A stretch of DNA of 64,000 nt, from positions 765,582 to 829,581 of the forward strand of contig NW_020170405.1 of the NCBI RefSeq assembly GCF_000524195.1, written 5' to 3'. The translations under genes and the position numbers were made by a program. The DNA is from Echinococcus granulosus (taxonomy: Eukaryota; Platyhelminthes; Cestoda; Cyclophyllidea; Taeniidae). Under the pieces are notes generated by a model. The model was not told the origin of the DNA. It made no database searches and saw only the letters and a list, made by a program, of their open reading frames with translations. Shown here one piece after another: positions 1-12,957 of the stretch (positions within the stretch are counted from its first letter, which is position 1; each line of letters starts with the position of its first letter).

Positions 1-3000
1 CTTAGTTACTTTAATTTACTGGAACATTTGAAATGTCGGAATATTTTCCCATCTACCTCATGTACGACTTTTTTATTAAGCTGTATTTTTAATTAAATCT
101 CCCTCTTATTTACCATTCCGTGGAAAGCTTAAAAGTACCACTTTATTTTTAGTTTTATTTTAAACAGAACATACAAGAATGTTGCTGTTCACTTAATGTA
201 AGCAAGCTCAAGCATAAAACCAATGGTAGCTTCCAAAATTTTTCGCCATAATCTCGAAGATTCCAAGCAAAAATGGTGATGATTTGTTTAAGATCATTTT
301 CCACGTAGATCATTTTACAATTTTAACAGTTTCTCTGTGTTAAAACAACTTTTTTGCAGTCATCTGAATTCAAAGCATTTAATCATGAAGTTATAGCAAG
401 CTGCGCCAGTTTTTAGCCAACTCCTTTTTCGCTGGATGCATGTATTTTGCTGCTCTAGGGTAGGGCTCACCTTTAGACAGATGAAAACTGACACAGGGAG
501 GAATAGAACGAAGACTGTGTAGGAGAGGAAGTATAGAATGTGTTCGCAGACTCCAGATAGTGCCCTGTTTCCGGTTGACATTTCCTGTGACAACACGAAG
601 ACACTGAATTGTTCAAAGCAAGTTACACCACTAATCTTGCTAAATCAAAGCATGCGCGAAAATTAAAAAAAATGTGGTTTCTTGAAATTTGTTTAGGCGT
701 AAGCCATTTAAATTGGTTACAGAGTATAGAACGTCTAAACAGCTAAACGATGAAGACTTTTTAAAGAAGCATTTTAGACATGACGCGGGAAGTGTGGATT
801 CAGGCTTCAAAATGGGCTTAATCTAATAGTTAGTATTCTGCAACCAAATGGCCACATCTGCCTCCGTATACGCAATGAATGAACGCAGTATTCAGTTGCA
901 AAATTCCTTGCAAACGTACGATGTCTTGATGGTTGTTGGCTTTTTGTGGACCTAACAGCGAAAGTATGTAGTGGTAAGTAAGGCATGACATTATTGGGAG
1001 TACTCGCTATGATTGTGCAAAACGCTTCTTCAGCAATCCTTTGTTGATGTTAAAATATGGTTTTTTCAACTCCTGCTTAGGTTGTTTAATTAACTGGGCC
1101 AAAACATGGCAAAACAATGCAAGTTCTTCTATTACTCAAGTTCCTTTCTTTGCCAAGTATGATTACGCACGGTTGCTTAACCAAAAACATTCCTTGCACA
1201 ATGGCACGAAGCAAGACTCCTTTTCGGTGAATTCAGTGGACGTGAATAAACGATGCGCCGGAAGGTGAAACAATTTGCTTGATTATAACGATGTGTTATA
1301 TTGTCCATTCTAATCAAGCGTTGGGGTTCCAAGCCGGTCAATTGGAAGAGCAACACAAAGCACAGCTGAATGCTTCTACATGTATACCACATACAAGCAT
1401 GTGTTTTAGTATTTCGTGATTTCTTCCCATTACATATGCAAGTGGAAAGTAGGCTAGGTGAATTAATGCGTTAAATGTAAGCGAGATTGTTGGAACATCG
1501 TAAAAGTCCATTATTAATTGATGGAGAACATGGCCGACCTTGGGATGTGGACATCCAGTCCCAAAAAATTCACGTCTCTCTGAAGTAATGAAATTGGTTC
1601 GATGATACAATCTTAGAAAGTAGGCCTATGTTTCCCTTTTATCACTTTCCAATTGTGGATTATAGCTCCTAGATAAATAACATTAAATAATAAAAGTTTT
1701 ACTGTTAGTAATAAAGGAAATGTTTTTTTTTATTTTCCCGCCTCAGAATGTTTGCTGTGTTGATTTACGATTGGAGGACGTGCATTTATCGTTTTGATTC
1801 AATCAGTGGATTGGCCACAGACCATTCATTTTGGTGGAAGATCTGGACCGGCTAATCAGTGTTGTAAAAAGTAAAAAAATTACAGTTACAAAATTTCTCC
1901 TGAAAGTGCTCCCTATATTGTGTAGTTATAAAGTCAGTCAGAAATAATATGTTGAGAGAAATTTTCACCACAATTTTAACCGTGACATGGATGTATAGCA
2001 TCTTTCCACAAACTATCAAAAGATAATTACTGACGCTTAGAGTGTTTATGATTCTTTGAATGATACTAAGATTCGCATAAAGCGACTTTATTTTCTGGCT
2101 CCAGCGGTTTTACCACAAAACTTAGGTTCCATTATTCTTTATTTTTTTGAAAGTCCACTTTCTTGTGGTTGATTGCCTGACAATTTAACCATTAAGAAAT
2201 AGGTTTGTAGGAGGTTTCCAAATACCTTCTTTAATTGTAAAAAGAGTATGGTTTGTTTATTAAAAACTGTATCCAAGCCCATTTACTTGTCAAATGGGTG
2301 AATTAGTCAGTGAATGTTGTGCTGCCTTCGCTCAAAGCCAACATGTTCCAGTTGTAACATCAAAGTCGCTAAACTTGGTCAGCCAAAATGAGCCATTTTT
2401 TAATCTGTTTTAATGGGATTAAAAAGATGAAACGCGGACTGTTAACTCTGACCCTGCCCATAAAGGTCCAGTCGGAATTTATGTGGTCTTCAACAAAAAG
2501 TGTCCATCCCATGCTCCAAGGATTTTACCTAAACAACATGCATAATCATAAATAATAATGAAAGGCCTTTATGCAGTAAAGGCGGGAGCAATCCGGAAAT
2601 TCCTGTATATTTTATGGCTACTATTTTTGCATGACATCTTCTTATCTAAGAAATAATTAATGCCACTGGGTTAAGTAAAAGTGTAACGAATTGAACTGGG
2701 AGGGGAATGTCTACAGTCAAAGGCAAGGTGGTGAACAAAAATGTATTCTAAAGCTACTTCGGTTTTTTCACATAAAGAGAAAAATTTTACAATATAAAAA
2801 CACGCCATCTGGAGTTAATTAGTCTAGAATCGCAATGATGTTGGTAAATATTTCAAGAAATAAAGTGGCATCATTGAGCGGGTTTCACCGGATTTCCAAA
2901 GCCAAACCCAAGCCAGGAGTCCCCCCATCTAAGTGTTTGCTTTATGATTAATGACTGCAATCCATTCCTAGCTACGCCTCCTCGGTGTTCAACTTTACCC

Positions 3001-5465
3001 CCCTGTAAAGGTGTCAGCTCCCGCAATCAACCCTTTACACAAATCATTTCATGTGATATAAAATGCGAATATAGGTAGTAAGAAATAAATCAAGCCAATG
3101 CATATTATCCCGCGCTATTCATTAAATCTCCAACATCTCTAATTATAGCCCCTTAACATTTAAGGGTAATTTAGACCTGGTCTGCAAAAAAATTTGATCC
3201 ACAAGGGATAACAGATGGCATTTTGGCTACTCGAAGAGGGGAACAGTGATGAAATCATTTATTGCCAAATTCCTCATCTCAAAGTTGCCCATTACATAAT
3301 TTAGGGAGAAATGAGGAGCTTGACTGACTCGCTCTGCATTAGCAGCTACCCGTTGTTGTTAATACTTAGTTATTATAAAAAACCGACTGCTGAAACGTCT
3401 GAAAGTTTTTATGCAGAAGAATAACTGAGTACGCGCAAAAAGATGACGTTCCGTCTTAATGGAGGAAGTAAATATTCCTTCCCGTATGCAATTTGCCACG
3501 GTGGAAATCGCTTATTTACGCAACTGTCAAGGTCTGTATTAATACCGAGTGACCTCTTAAAACTGAGCAGTGATAAGAGAAATAATATGGAGCATCTTTT
3601 ATATTTTGAGTGAATTATTCCATTAATCTTTAATAAAGCGAACCAGCTGCAGCGATCAACAGTTTTCGAGTACTCAACTGGTCTTCTAACATAGCTACTT
3701 AGTTTTAATAAATGATAAATCAAAATTAAGTCAAAAATTAACCGTGGCTCAATATTTTGGGGTTATAGTGGTGAATACTTCCCTTTGTGGAAAATAACTA
3801 AGCTTGCATCAAACTGACTATTTCTAAGTGTTGTGCATTTTGAAACATTTATTAAAGTCTTATCTGATGTACTGATAATGTAATGGTGTAATGTGTATGC
3901 TTTACCACGAAATAAATTGCCTATTTGAAATCCTGTATAATACCTTAAAAAAGGCATAAAAATGTCGGTATGCATACGCTACAGGTTTTGAAGGGTGAAA
4001 TAACGCATTTTACATATTTATTTTAGGTCTCAATTCATAATTTTTCAAAAAGTATTTTTTTTTCTTTCAGTTGTTCAAACGCCATTTTGTCAATGCTCTA
4101 CTTCATGAAGAAATTGGTCGAGCAAAAGTATAGTTGCTCCTTCACGAAATGAATAATTCATTCCGGTTGGTATCTTCATATTCCAAAAAAAATGTGGAGA
4201 TACTTTTTTCCATTGGGTGCAACAGGCCAATGAAAATTTACTCTCGAAATGGGCACCACCATCACGGAAATATCCGCTGCGGGCTGAGTAAAAATATGTA
4301 CATGGAAGACGATCTGGAGTGTTTGACATATCTACGGTTAGGCATACAAAAATAGTACAGGTAGTCTTATAAATAGTCAATTTCAAAAGCCATTTGATTT
4401 TTAGAACTCAATTAGCTAACCCACAAATTATCCAAAGTATCTCTGAAAAGCGGCATGTCAATGGTTGCCTCAATTGGGAGCTAGGTACGATCATTTGGAA
4501 GTGCCTTCCCTCTTACCGATGGTTGATGAACCAACTTGTTCTAAAAAGAAGCTTTATCAAGCACTGTCACTTCTAGTATGATGTCTCAGATATGCGTACT
4601 CCTGCCAAAGTCAAACTATCTAATCGACCATGGCAAATGTGCAAATTCTTTTGACGATGTTATTCTTCCAAAGGATCCTATGCCAATTTGACACCAGTCC
4701 CAGAGGAGAAACAAGCGGCTCATGATTTAGTTACGCTTACTGCACACATCAAAATCAAATAAATATTAAGCTGATCCCAATTTTTTTACGAAATGTGAGG
4801 CATCAATTGGGGCTATAACTTAATAAAGTGAAATTTTCCTTGTTGATTGTCCAAAGTCGAAAAAAGGAGTAGATGCCGCATAAATTTATGCATAAAAGGC
4901 CTTAAACGTACGTGGAAAGTTAGAAGTAATTTCTGCTGCGACTTAGTTCCATAATTAAGTTCTTTAGGGCGGTGTGGGATGATTGAGGAGGGGATGTTCA
5001 GTGCTAAAAGTATTTCACTCCTCGGAGATCCAATCACCGCGGCCGAAGTCACACGGGATTTTTTAATTGGTCAATATGAGTGGCTGCGCACATGAAGGGG
5101 TTAAGTGAATGATTTGTGCATACGATGACTGATTCCTCCCCTTTCCTACGAATCTCTTATCCTCTAGGTCACTACGACTCGGCTGCTTTGAAAATACCAT
5201 TCCAATTTCGGTTCATTCATCATGTTAGTTAAATTTGTAAAAAAAAACGGGCCATTGCCGTAAATGACTCTATCGCAAGCCTGTTGGAGGGGTTCCACGT
5301 CAATTATAATACACATATTAATGGGTTGCAGATGTAACAAATGCGATGACGATTTAGTGAATATAAACTTCCCACAAAATACGGTTTCAAAGAATCATTT
5401 CTCATATTACGTCCGCGCGTTCAGCATATTTATCGCACTCTTTTTTAGGGTTTTTAGTTGACACC
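1..5465. other. Gene-poor AT-rich intergenic DNA
   Basis: I see no supported gene here. Open frames are all under about 105 codons, lack recognisable motifs, and occur on both strands at the density expected by chance. No tRNA or rRNA was recognised. Homopolymer A/T runs are frequent. Confidence 0.6.
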
Positions 5466-5632
5466 GATGTAGTCCTTTAAGAGTACCTTAGAGACGAAGG
5501 AAGACATAACAATAGGGTAGAATATATGTATATTTGACATACCGAACGATTTGGGGGCTACTGGCATGATCCAGTGGCCAGGCCACCCGGAGATTGTGCA
5601 ATGGCGGAGGCCCTAACAAACAATTGAAGAAT
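5466..5632 (+). repeat. Dispersed repeat family, copy 1
   Basis: This is one of about nine diverged copies of an approximately 200-bp interspersed element in the window. It shares, in order, a GACGAAGGAAGACA-like block, a GGGTAGAATATATG-like block, CTACTGGCATG, GGCCACCCGGAG and GGCGGAGGCCCTAA. No coding frame or tRNA-like B box is seen. A SINE- or MITE-like element is possible; the class is not established. Confidence 0.7.
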
Positions 5633-6588
5633 TGCAACCGCTTTGTATAACTTTTACTGGCAAATTGAAGGATATAATGTTCAACCAAAATTGGATTTTT
5701 TCAAAAATAACCGGAAAAAGATTAAATGAAAATCCCCACACTTGGTTTAAATAGTTCTGTTCTACTGCAAATTCATGGGATTATATGATAATTTTCCTAT
5801 TAAATAATGTTTTATTCACGGTGTAGTTCACATTCCTTTACTTTGTGTGCCAAGACAATCCATTAAGTAAGCAATGTTTATGCTAGCGCTTTCTAATGCG
5901 GCCCATTAATTATGTTTGGAGATGGTATTGGTGTTAATAAATAAAGGGCAAAAAGAACTTTTGTTCAACCCATTTGAGGAGTAAGTACTAATTAGCGGTT
6001 TCGAGATGTGTTCGACTTTGTTCTTTTTTCTCCTGCGGAATAAGTTCGCAATAGACTAAAAGTCTCCTGTTTATTTCTCTCTAGCCTGAAATGGTCGCAG
6101 GCAGAACTCTATTGACCTCCATACAACGGGAATTTTGTAGCCACTATTCCCGTTTCTTTCACTAGGTAAAAGCCATTTTAGTATTCATACTCGTTCTACA
6201 TTTAGATTCTGGTAAGGACACTAGACATGTAGCAGTACTTAGCAGAAGAGGCAGGAAATTTTGAAGGAAGATTAATATTTATCTCAGCTTGTGAGGCCTC
6301 GGTTCTTAGCAAGCCGGTGCAATAATTTCCAAACAAATGCATCCACCTTCTAGATTTAGATAACCTGCAAAGTAGTCGTTTTTGCCTTTAATGACCCCAG
6401 GTTTAAGATTTTATAAACAAATTAAATGTTCCATTTTGGCAAAGTCAAATTAACCGCCGGACCCCGGTAGGGTTAATTAAGCAGTGGTCCGTAAAAGTAA
6501 TGGTCAAGGAATTATGTCGGTATATTGCAGAAACCAATTCTTTGGATGCTGGATAATGCTTGTAATGCCTTATATGTTTTTTTTTTAG

Positions 6589-6740
6589 GTCCTGGTTTTG
6601 GTAACAGGCCCACTGAGGGCCTTCGCCATTATACCTTCTCCCAGTGGCCTAGCCTCCAGCCCATGCCAGTCAACAATGCATACGCTTCCCGAGTATTGTG
6701 TCTTCTTGCGTCTTCAGGGAAGTCGCGAGACGCTACAATG
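6589..6740 (-). repeat. Dispersed repeat family, copy 2 (reverse)
   Basis: This copy is inverted relative to copy 1. On the plus strand it reads GGGCCTTCGCCATTATACC, then AGTGGCCTAGCC, GCCAGTCAACAATG, CCCGAGTATTGTGTCTTC and CTTCAGGGAAGTCG. Each block is the reverse complement of a block in the forward copies. The shadow open frames across 6525-6922 come from this repeat, not from genes. Confidence 0.7.
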
Positions 6741-7782
6741 CCAAATGTACTTCTTTTGTAAACGGCGCAAAACCCACATCTAGTTCATTCATTATGTCTC
6801 ATTTCGCTGGAGAAAAATTCTATCAAATAGATTGTGTATACCAAATACTTTCTTCCAATTTTAGAAGGCGGGTTTCGCCAATAACAAGCACCACAACCAT
6901 TTTATCAGGGGTTTATTATTAATCTGTACTTATATGGCATGAAATATATTTTAGGTTGCTGTAGAACACGAGGTGGCTTATTTGTGCTGTTTTACATCTT
7001 GTGGGCGTTTATTTTAACAAATATGGGGCTCGCTATACAGCTTTTGGATGGGATGAGGGACAATGCTGGGGTTGTGATAAAGCAGAATGTTGCCAGGTCA
7101 TTCGTACACTAATTAGTATACTCTTACCCCCTTAATGTAGTTGCTACCATGGATGAAAAAAGCGCCAACTTTTAACTCTTGTGCCTCTCCGCCTTTCCAA
7201 AGAACTATGTTAACAAGTTCGGTCATTCCCTTCGCAGACAAAATAGCGCCATGACCAAAGCAGCGATCTCAATCCTTTGATTTGAACTTCCATTTTTATG
7301 AAACAGGTGGGTGATTTTTTTCATAAAAAACAGCATTGAGAAACGGATTAACTGTATTATGCCTTGATTTTTGGATTCCGTTGATTTTTTTGTGATATAC
7401 ACGTTTAAACGCAGCGTTTAGTGCTCTACACTGAATTTATCTAGTCAGTCAGGATTAGCCCTAATAAAGCTGGCCACACGCTTGAAGTATGGCCCCGACT
7501 GTTCCCATCCTATTTGACTTTATCTCTATTATAAGATGTATATGCAGTATTTAATCATTCTTTCAGCACAAATACAATTATTCTAATGCATTTTGCACCT
7601 GGATTTGTAAAATAAAATTATGTGAGTTTGCTTCTTTTAATGAATAAATTAAAAGGCTTTACTCTACACTGCAACTCATCGATCCTGAAATTATGCTTTA
7701 GGACAAATAGACTTCATTACGAGTTTTTCACGGAATTTTGCAAATCAGATGGAGTACTTTGGGCTGACATTCTTCTACCCGG

Positions 7783-7945
7783 CATCGTACGAAACTCTCA
7801 AAAGTGAGAGAAGACGATACTAGTGCAGAATATGTATTGGGGACCTATGGAAGAGGTGAGGTGCTAATGGCATGTCCCGGAGGAAGTACGATGGCGGGGG
7901 CCCTAAGTAGCCCGGAACCAAGACCGAGAGTTGAGTAAACACTCC
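7783..7945 (+). repeat. Dispersed repeat family, copy 3
   Basis: It contains GAGAGAAGACGATACT, GCAGAATATGTATTGGGG, CTAATGGCATG, CCCGGAGGAAGTACGATGG, GGCCCTAAGTAGCCCGGAAC and a GAGAGTTGAGTAAACA end block, in the same order as the other copies. Confidence 0.7.
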
Positions 7946-10900
7946 ATGTATGGCAACACGACTACTTGTTGAACTATTAATCGTATCAAAAACATTAAAT
8001 AAAATGTTTATCCGCCACATATTTGGTAGGTGAAGTCCGGTGTTAAACTAATGCTTCTTTGATATATGACAGGTAAAAAGATGTCTACATATTCATTTGC
8101 TATCGTCCTTTGCAATGTTGACCTTCGAAATTGAACCTATGTAAACATTTTTTGTTCCAAAACGAAAACCTTTGCAAACAGTCACTTACATGAGTTTCTC
8201 CCATATCCTTACGTTTTCGCAATTTATCCACAAATACGTCAAGACGCTCACTTCATTCTGTTAGAGAACAGCCTGAGGCTACATTATATTTAAATGAAAT
8301 TTTTATACATCACAAGAGAAGGTAACAAATGTTGTGGTCTTATGATGTCTGTGCTCGAGGCGCTTATTAGTGGCAAGTGTCCGACCTTATTTTGCTAAAG
8401 AAACAACTATTACCAATTTACTTATTAGCCTATTTCATTGGAAGTGAGGTGTGGTATTGCTCATCATCTCTACAGCATTTCACCTTTTCGGTGTTAAACT
8501 TACGAAGGCTAAGCTGCTATAAAGGTGAAAATATGAATTGGCTACTTTTAGATGAACTTCCCTTATCTATCCCATGCAATGAGAATCACAAGCCATGATC
8601 GCAAAACAGTATTTTAGGAATTTAGTTCAGGAATATGGTGCTGATCAAAAGTTTCAGTCACTGGGAAAAACAAGCACAGCTCTGAAACAGCTTTTATTTG
8701 CTAAAACTGTGGTCCGTGCGCTGCTTTAGTTCACTTTTTGGGTCACAGGGTGGTCATTGTGACAGACCTACTGCTTCCATCGACAGTGCCCCTTTTCCAG
8801 GGTTAGGGACCCTAAATTTCTCATAAACACTGATAGATTGTCAGTGCACTATTATTTCTGCATGCAACTTCGAATCTAAGGTGAGGTTTCTACAGTACGA
8901 TTTGGGGGTTTTTCCAAAAATTCTCGAGTTCCTGAATTACATCAGTTCGGATGCTACATTCTAATTTAAAATTTTTCTGCTCTAAAAACCCTAACCGGTT
9001 TTTTACACATAATTAAAGACTGGAGCACTTTTAGGCAACTGTAATCTTCATATGATACCCTCACAATCTGCAGTCTCCTTTACGTAACCCAAAATAATTG
9101 TACGAAATATAATCCTGCTTAAATACTTTTAAGTGAATTGTAACGCTACAAATAAGCGTTTTAACTATTTATCAAAATTATGGCCCATGTTTATGTTCTT
9201 TTTATTTTCTTTTTATTATGGATAGTTAAAAGGCTAAAATTCAATTACCATTTTACCATTCATATGATTTACTTATAAATGGGCTTTAAACACAAACGTG
9301 GAACACCGATATCTTGTCTCGAACTTTGTGTCACTAAGTTCAGCGAGGGGGTTTTCCAAAGTTCTTGTTTTATTCAAACCGACTTTATGTGTGGTTGGGC
9401 TATTTCGGAACAAATTTTGGCATAATTAATGTTGCGTTAATTTCATTTAATCACGTCATTAATCATCTTGACCACATCTTACTAGGAAAGGAAAGAATTA
9501 AAACTTCAAATGGTCGCAAAGCCATGTCCACAACCCTTTTTAAGGAACAGGACCATTTTTGCTGTCTCCATCAACACTGTTTGCCTTGGTCTTTAAAATA
9601 GACCGTTCAACTACCTGACAACAAACTTTCCACGTCCGTTCAAGGGAACTTTTATGGGTAATCCGGCGAGCATGTTTGGGAGTCCGTGAGATACGATTCA
9701 AAGACAACAGGCAGTAGATGACCTAAGTAATTCCCTAAATTATTAAATCTATCAAGCAGTTTAATTTTACCAATTTGTAATATTTTAAACACTACACTTG
9801 TAAAGTCCCCCTCTAGGCACTAACACTAAGCGTGTCTTACTGTAACGGACGTTAAGTTCGTTTTCCCCATTCGATAAACTGCGTGATTTTAATCGCTGTA
9901 TAATAATTCACCACCCGCTTAGTACTAAGGCGCGATGGCGATCTCTGCCCGAGATCGGCCACGCGTATTCAGGTGGGCTGGTACACACCTCACCCGCATC
10001 CATCACACCTTGGAGAATAATTTGCGCAGTGAGTCAAACCGGGTCACACGTCCGTCAACACACTGAAGAGTGATTTATGTCAAACCCTTGATGTTCATCG
10101 AGTGAAAGATTGGAGAAAGAAAAACTACTAAGATTTAGTTTGTGCAATTTCTGACTTTAACACTTCTATTCAACCCACCGTTTACTTCTATTGTTGTTTT
10201 TCTGCACTAGAATGCTTTCCCCTCTGTTGGGTTCACAACTACTGGAAAATGCTTGTCTTTTAGAAATGAGCCTTGTAGCAGACGAGTGACATTACTTATC
10301 TAGATGACCGTATGTTTGAACAACTCCTCGTGAAGAAGTTTTAGTTGTCTCTTCTTTGATAAAATGTGTCTGATTTTTTACCAAAGCAATATAATATTAG
10401 ATGTGTTGGTTTCCTCGTGATGCGGAATTATTTATTAGTTAACATAAGGCGAATTTTTTTGCACAAATAATATGCTTTTTTAAAAAACAAGGACATTAAG
10501 GGAGACTGAGAATTGCTCTACTATTTATCATTGTCAGAGAGTGAAGTGTAGGATCTTCCGCTTCTCACTACTCTTGAGGAAGTTTACGAAAAGGTGTGTA
10601 TTTTACAGGTTACTCTAATACTTTTTTTAAGAGTTCTGAAACTTTGTTTGTACAGAATTTATGCAATAAACCCGAAAATGTCGGTCTATTCGGCTTTTTA
10701 GATTGGCACACAAACCAATGATGAGTGTTGCAGTTTGTGCGATTTGATGCATTTTGGACTGTTATGAGGAAATTTTTCAAGGAAATGAGTCAAAATTATA
10801 AATTAACAAAATCCATTCATGACTTACAAGCTGGTGTTGCAGGCGAATTTGAGATTTTAAATTGCTTCTTAATGAATGAACCATGTAAAAGTTTGTACAA

Positions 10901-11480
10901 AATCCACAAACAAATGGTAGTCAGCTAAAATACAAACAATTACACAAACCCGTTTAAGGTATCCTTGTGGAGCTCTGATTGCTTACTACATAATTCAACA
11001 TTTGAAATGCAAGGCTATTTTCTGCCTGCCATGAAGAGACCCCTTTCCATTAAAGTGCTTTTTTACTTTCACCACTTTAATAAATATTGCGTTGCCTATT
11101 CCGGTTGGCCTCGACTGAAGACAATTCAAAGCAGATTTTAAATCGCCTTTTGAATTCACACCACCCTCAGTGAGATAATGCGTCGTATTGTTCTGCGTCG
11201 CTACATAGACTTGGAAGTGGCTTAAAGGCTTACATGTTTTTAAGGGAATACGGAATAAGTACCCTCTTTTGGTTCCCATAGTAAGGCGTGGTTGTTTAAA
11301 GGCGACCACTACCACCATAGCTTACTTGGATTCTGCATCGCTTTGTCAAAAATTCAAAATATTAATTCGCTTCGCGAACTTCCTTCAAATCCCGTTTCTG
11401 GCATCTTATGCGCCTCAATATACCGTGCAGAGAATCGCTGTAATTAAGTAAGTCCAGTGATTTGTAAAATAGGTACCTTT
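7946..11480. other. Intergenic DNA, no gene seen
   Basis: No supported coding region. A short GC-richer patch at about 9920-10090 contains a hairpin-like motif, CGATCTC-5 nt-GAGATCG. The rest is AT-rich with only chance open frames. Confidence 0.55.
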
Positions 11481-11620
11481 CCCGATTTTTATGCATCGCC
11501 GGTGTAGAGAAGGGCTGGGGACTACTGCCATCGCCCTGAGGCCGTGCTGTCCGGTAAAAGTACAATCGCGAAGCTTTCAGTACCCTTGAAACCAAAACGA
11601 AGACTTAAACATGCAATATG
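11481..11620 (+). repeat. Dispersed repeat family, 5'-truncated copy
   Basis: A weaker copy. It has CGCCGGTGTAGAGAAG, GGACTACTGCCATCG, GAGGCCGTGCTGTCCGG, AAAAGTACAATCGCG, and CCTTGAAACCAAAACG followed by GACTTAAACA. These match the middle and 3' blocks of the other forward copies. The 5' GAAAGAAGAC block is missing or eroded. Confidence 0.5.
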
Positions 11621-12701
11621 CTTAGCACTCTGCTGCATTAATGTAAGATTTTATGTTAATGTTTGTGTTAGGGCAAGTGGTGTTTCAAAAACCTTGCCCC
11701 ACTAAAGTGACTTCTTTTGGGTTGATTAATGGGAATAGCGCTAACTTGAGTAAGTTTTGATAGATGCTATCCAGTACCATGCAGAACATAATTCCTTTAT
11801 TCAAAAATTACTCAACAATGGCATGAATTTGATGCTACTTTTTCATGGTTGAGTAGACCGCTGGTGCTTTGAGGATTTTGCAATTTGCGAATCATCTAGA
11901 AGAGGCTACCAAACGGCAATATCTCCAAACCGTTGCGTTTATAGACACAAAAAAATTTCTCAAGTGTACTTAACGACTGTTTCTTGTTTACTGGGATTAA
12001 ACTGCTTATTCGCTGGTCGCGTGACGCGTACCATTAACCGCTCCAAACCTTTTGCTGTTGCCGATTCCACACTCCCATTTCACCGCATTGCCGTTCACTT
12101 TTCTCAACTACCTAAGATAAGTAGGTGAATTTGGGAATGTGCAATGCACTTTTTTTTGAAAAAATACGCATACTTGTGGATGGGACCGAAATAGCGCCGC
12201 GGCGAAAGCCGCTCCTCTTGCCAGAATAATGAGCAACGAATTGATACACTTTCCCTAATCTGAAGGGAATTCGTCCATTATTCCAATACTTACATTCTAA
12301 TTACTAAAACTAACCTGTAATTAAACTTAAAACGATTTATATTATGTGTAACATTTAGTAGTTTTACGGTCGAAAATGGGAATTACAAACTTTAAATGCT
12401 GAAATTTGGGCTTGCTTTTCCCAAATGTGGCTGTGGAAACAGCGAGTACTTTTAAATCAGTTGAATATCATTGTGTAGACGAGCCACAAAGTAGTTCTTT
12501 TTTGCTATCACTGGATTACGTATTTTAGTACCAGTCAAGGAACAACTTTTTGACCTACCCCCAAAATTATAAGCTTTATGGAGTCATTTTGACAATTATA
12601 AATCTATCTTTCTGCAAAAGATGAGAGTTTTGTGTTGGGTGAGAACCTCAATAAAACTAAGCAGTAGTTATTTAATCTACTTCACTTGTAATTTTTGAAT
12701 A

Positions 12702-12957
12702 AATGCTGCGCCCTTAGACTTTCCTAAAGATGGAAGAAGATATAATACTCGGGCAGAGGATGTATTGTTGACGTACAGAAGAGANNNNNNNNNNNNNNNN
12801 NNNNNNNNNNNNNNNNNNNNNNNNNNNNNNNNNNNNNNNNNNNNNNNNNNNNNNNNNNNNNNNNNNNNNNNNNNNNNNNNNNNNGATGATCAAGCCGCCT
12901 CATGGAGCCACAATGATGGAGCCCCTAAGTGGCCCGTTGTCAAAACCGTGAATTAAA
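12702..12957 (+). repeat. Dispersed repeat family, copy interrupted by the N gap
   Basis: The left part reads ATGCTGCGCCC, GGAAGAAGATATAATACTC and GGGCAGAGGATGTATTG. The right part reads AGCCGCCTCATGGAG, CCACAATGATGGAGCCCC and TAAGTGGCCCGTTGTC. The middle is replaced by unknown bases, so the assembly probably broke inside the repeat. Confidence 0.65.
12785..12884. other. Assembly gap of 100 N
   Basis: Exactly 100 consecutive N characters, a conventional scaffold-gap length, so the true distance is unknown. It lies inside a copy of the dispersed repeat. Confidence 0.99.

Noticed and set aside
6525..6922. Three overlapping plus-strand open frames
   Set aside because: They fall on an inverted copy of the dispersed repeat and its flank; none is conserved between copies.
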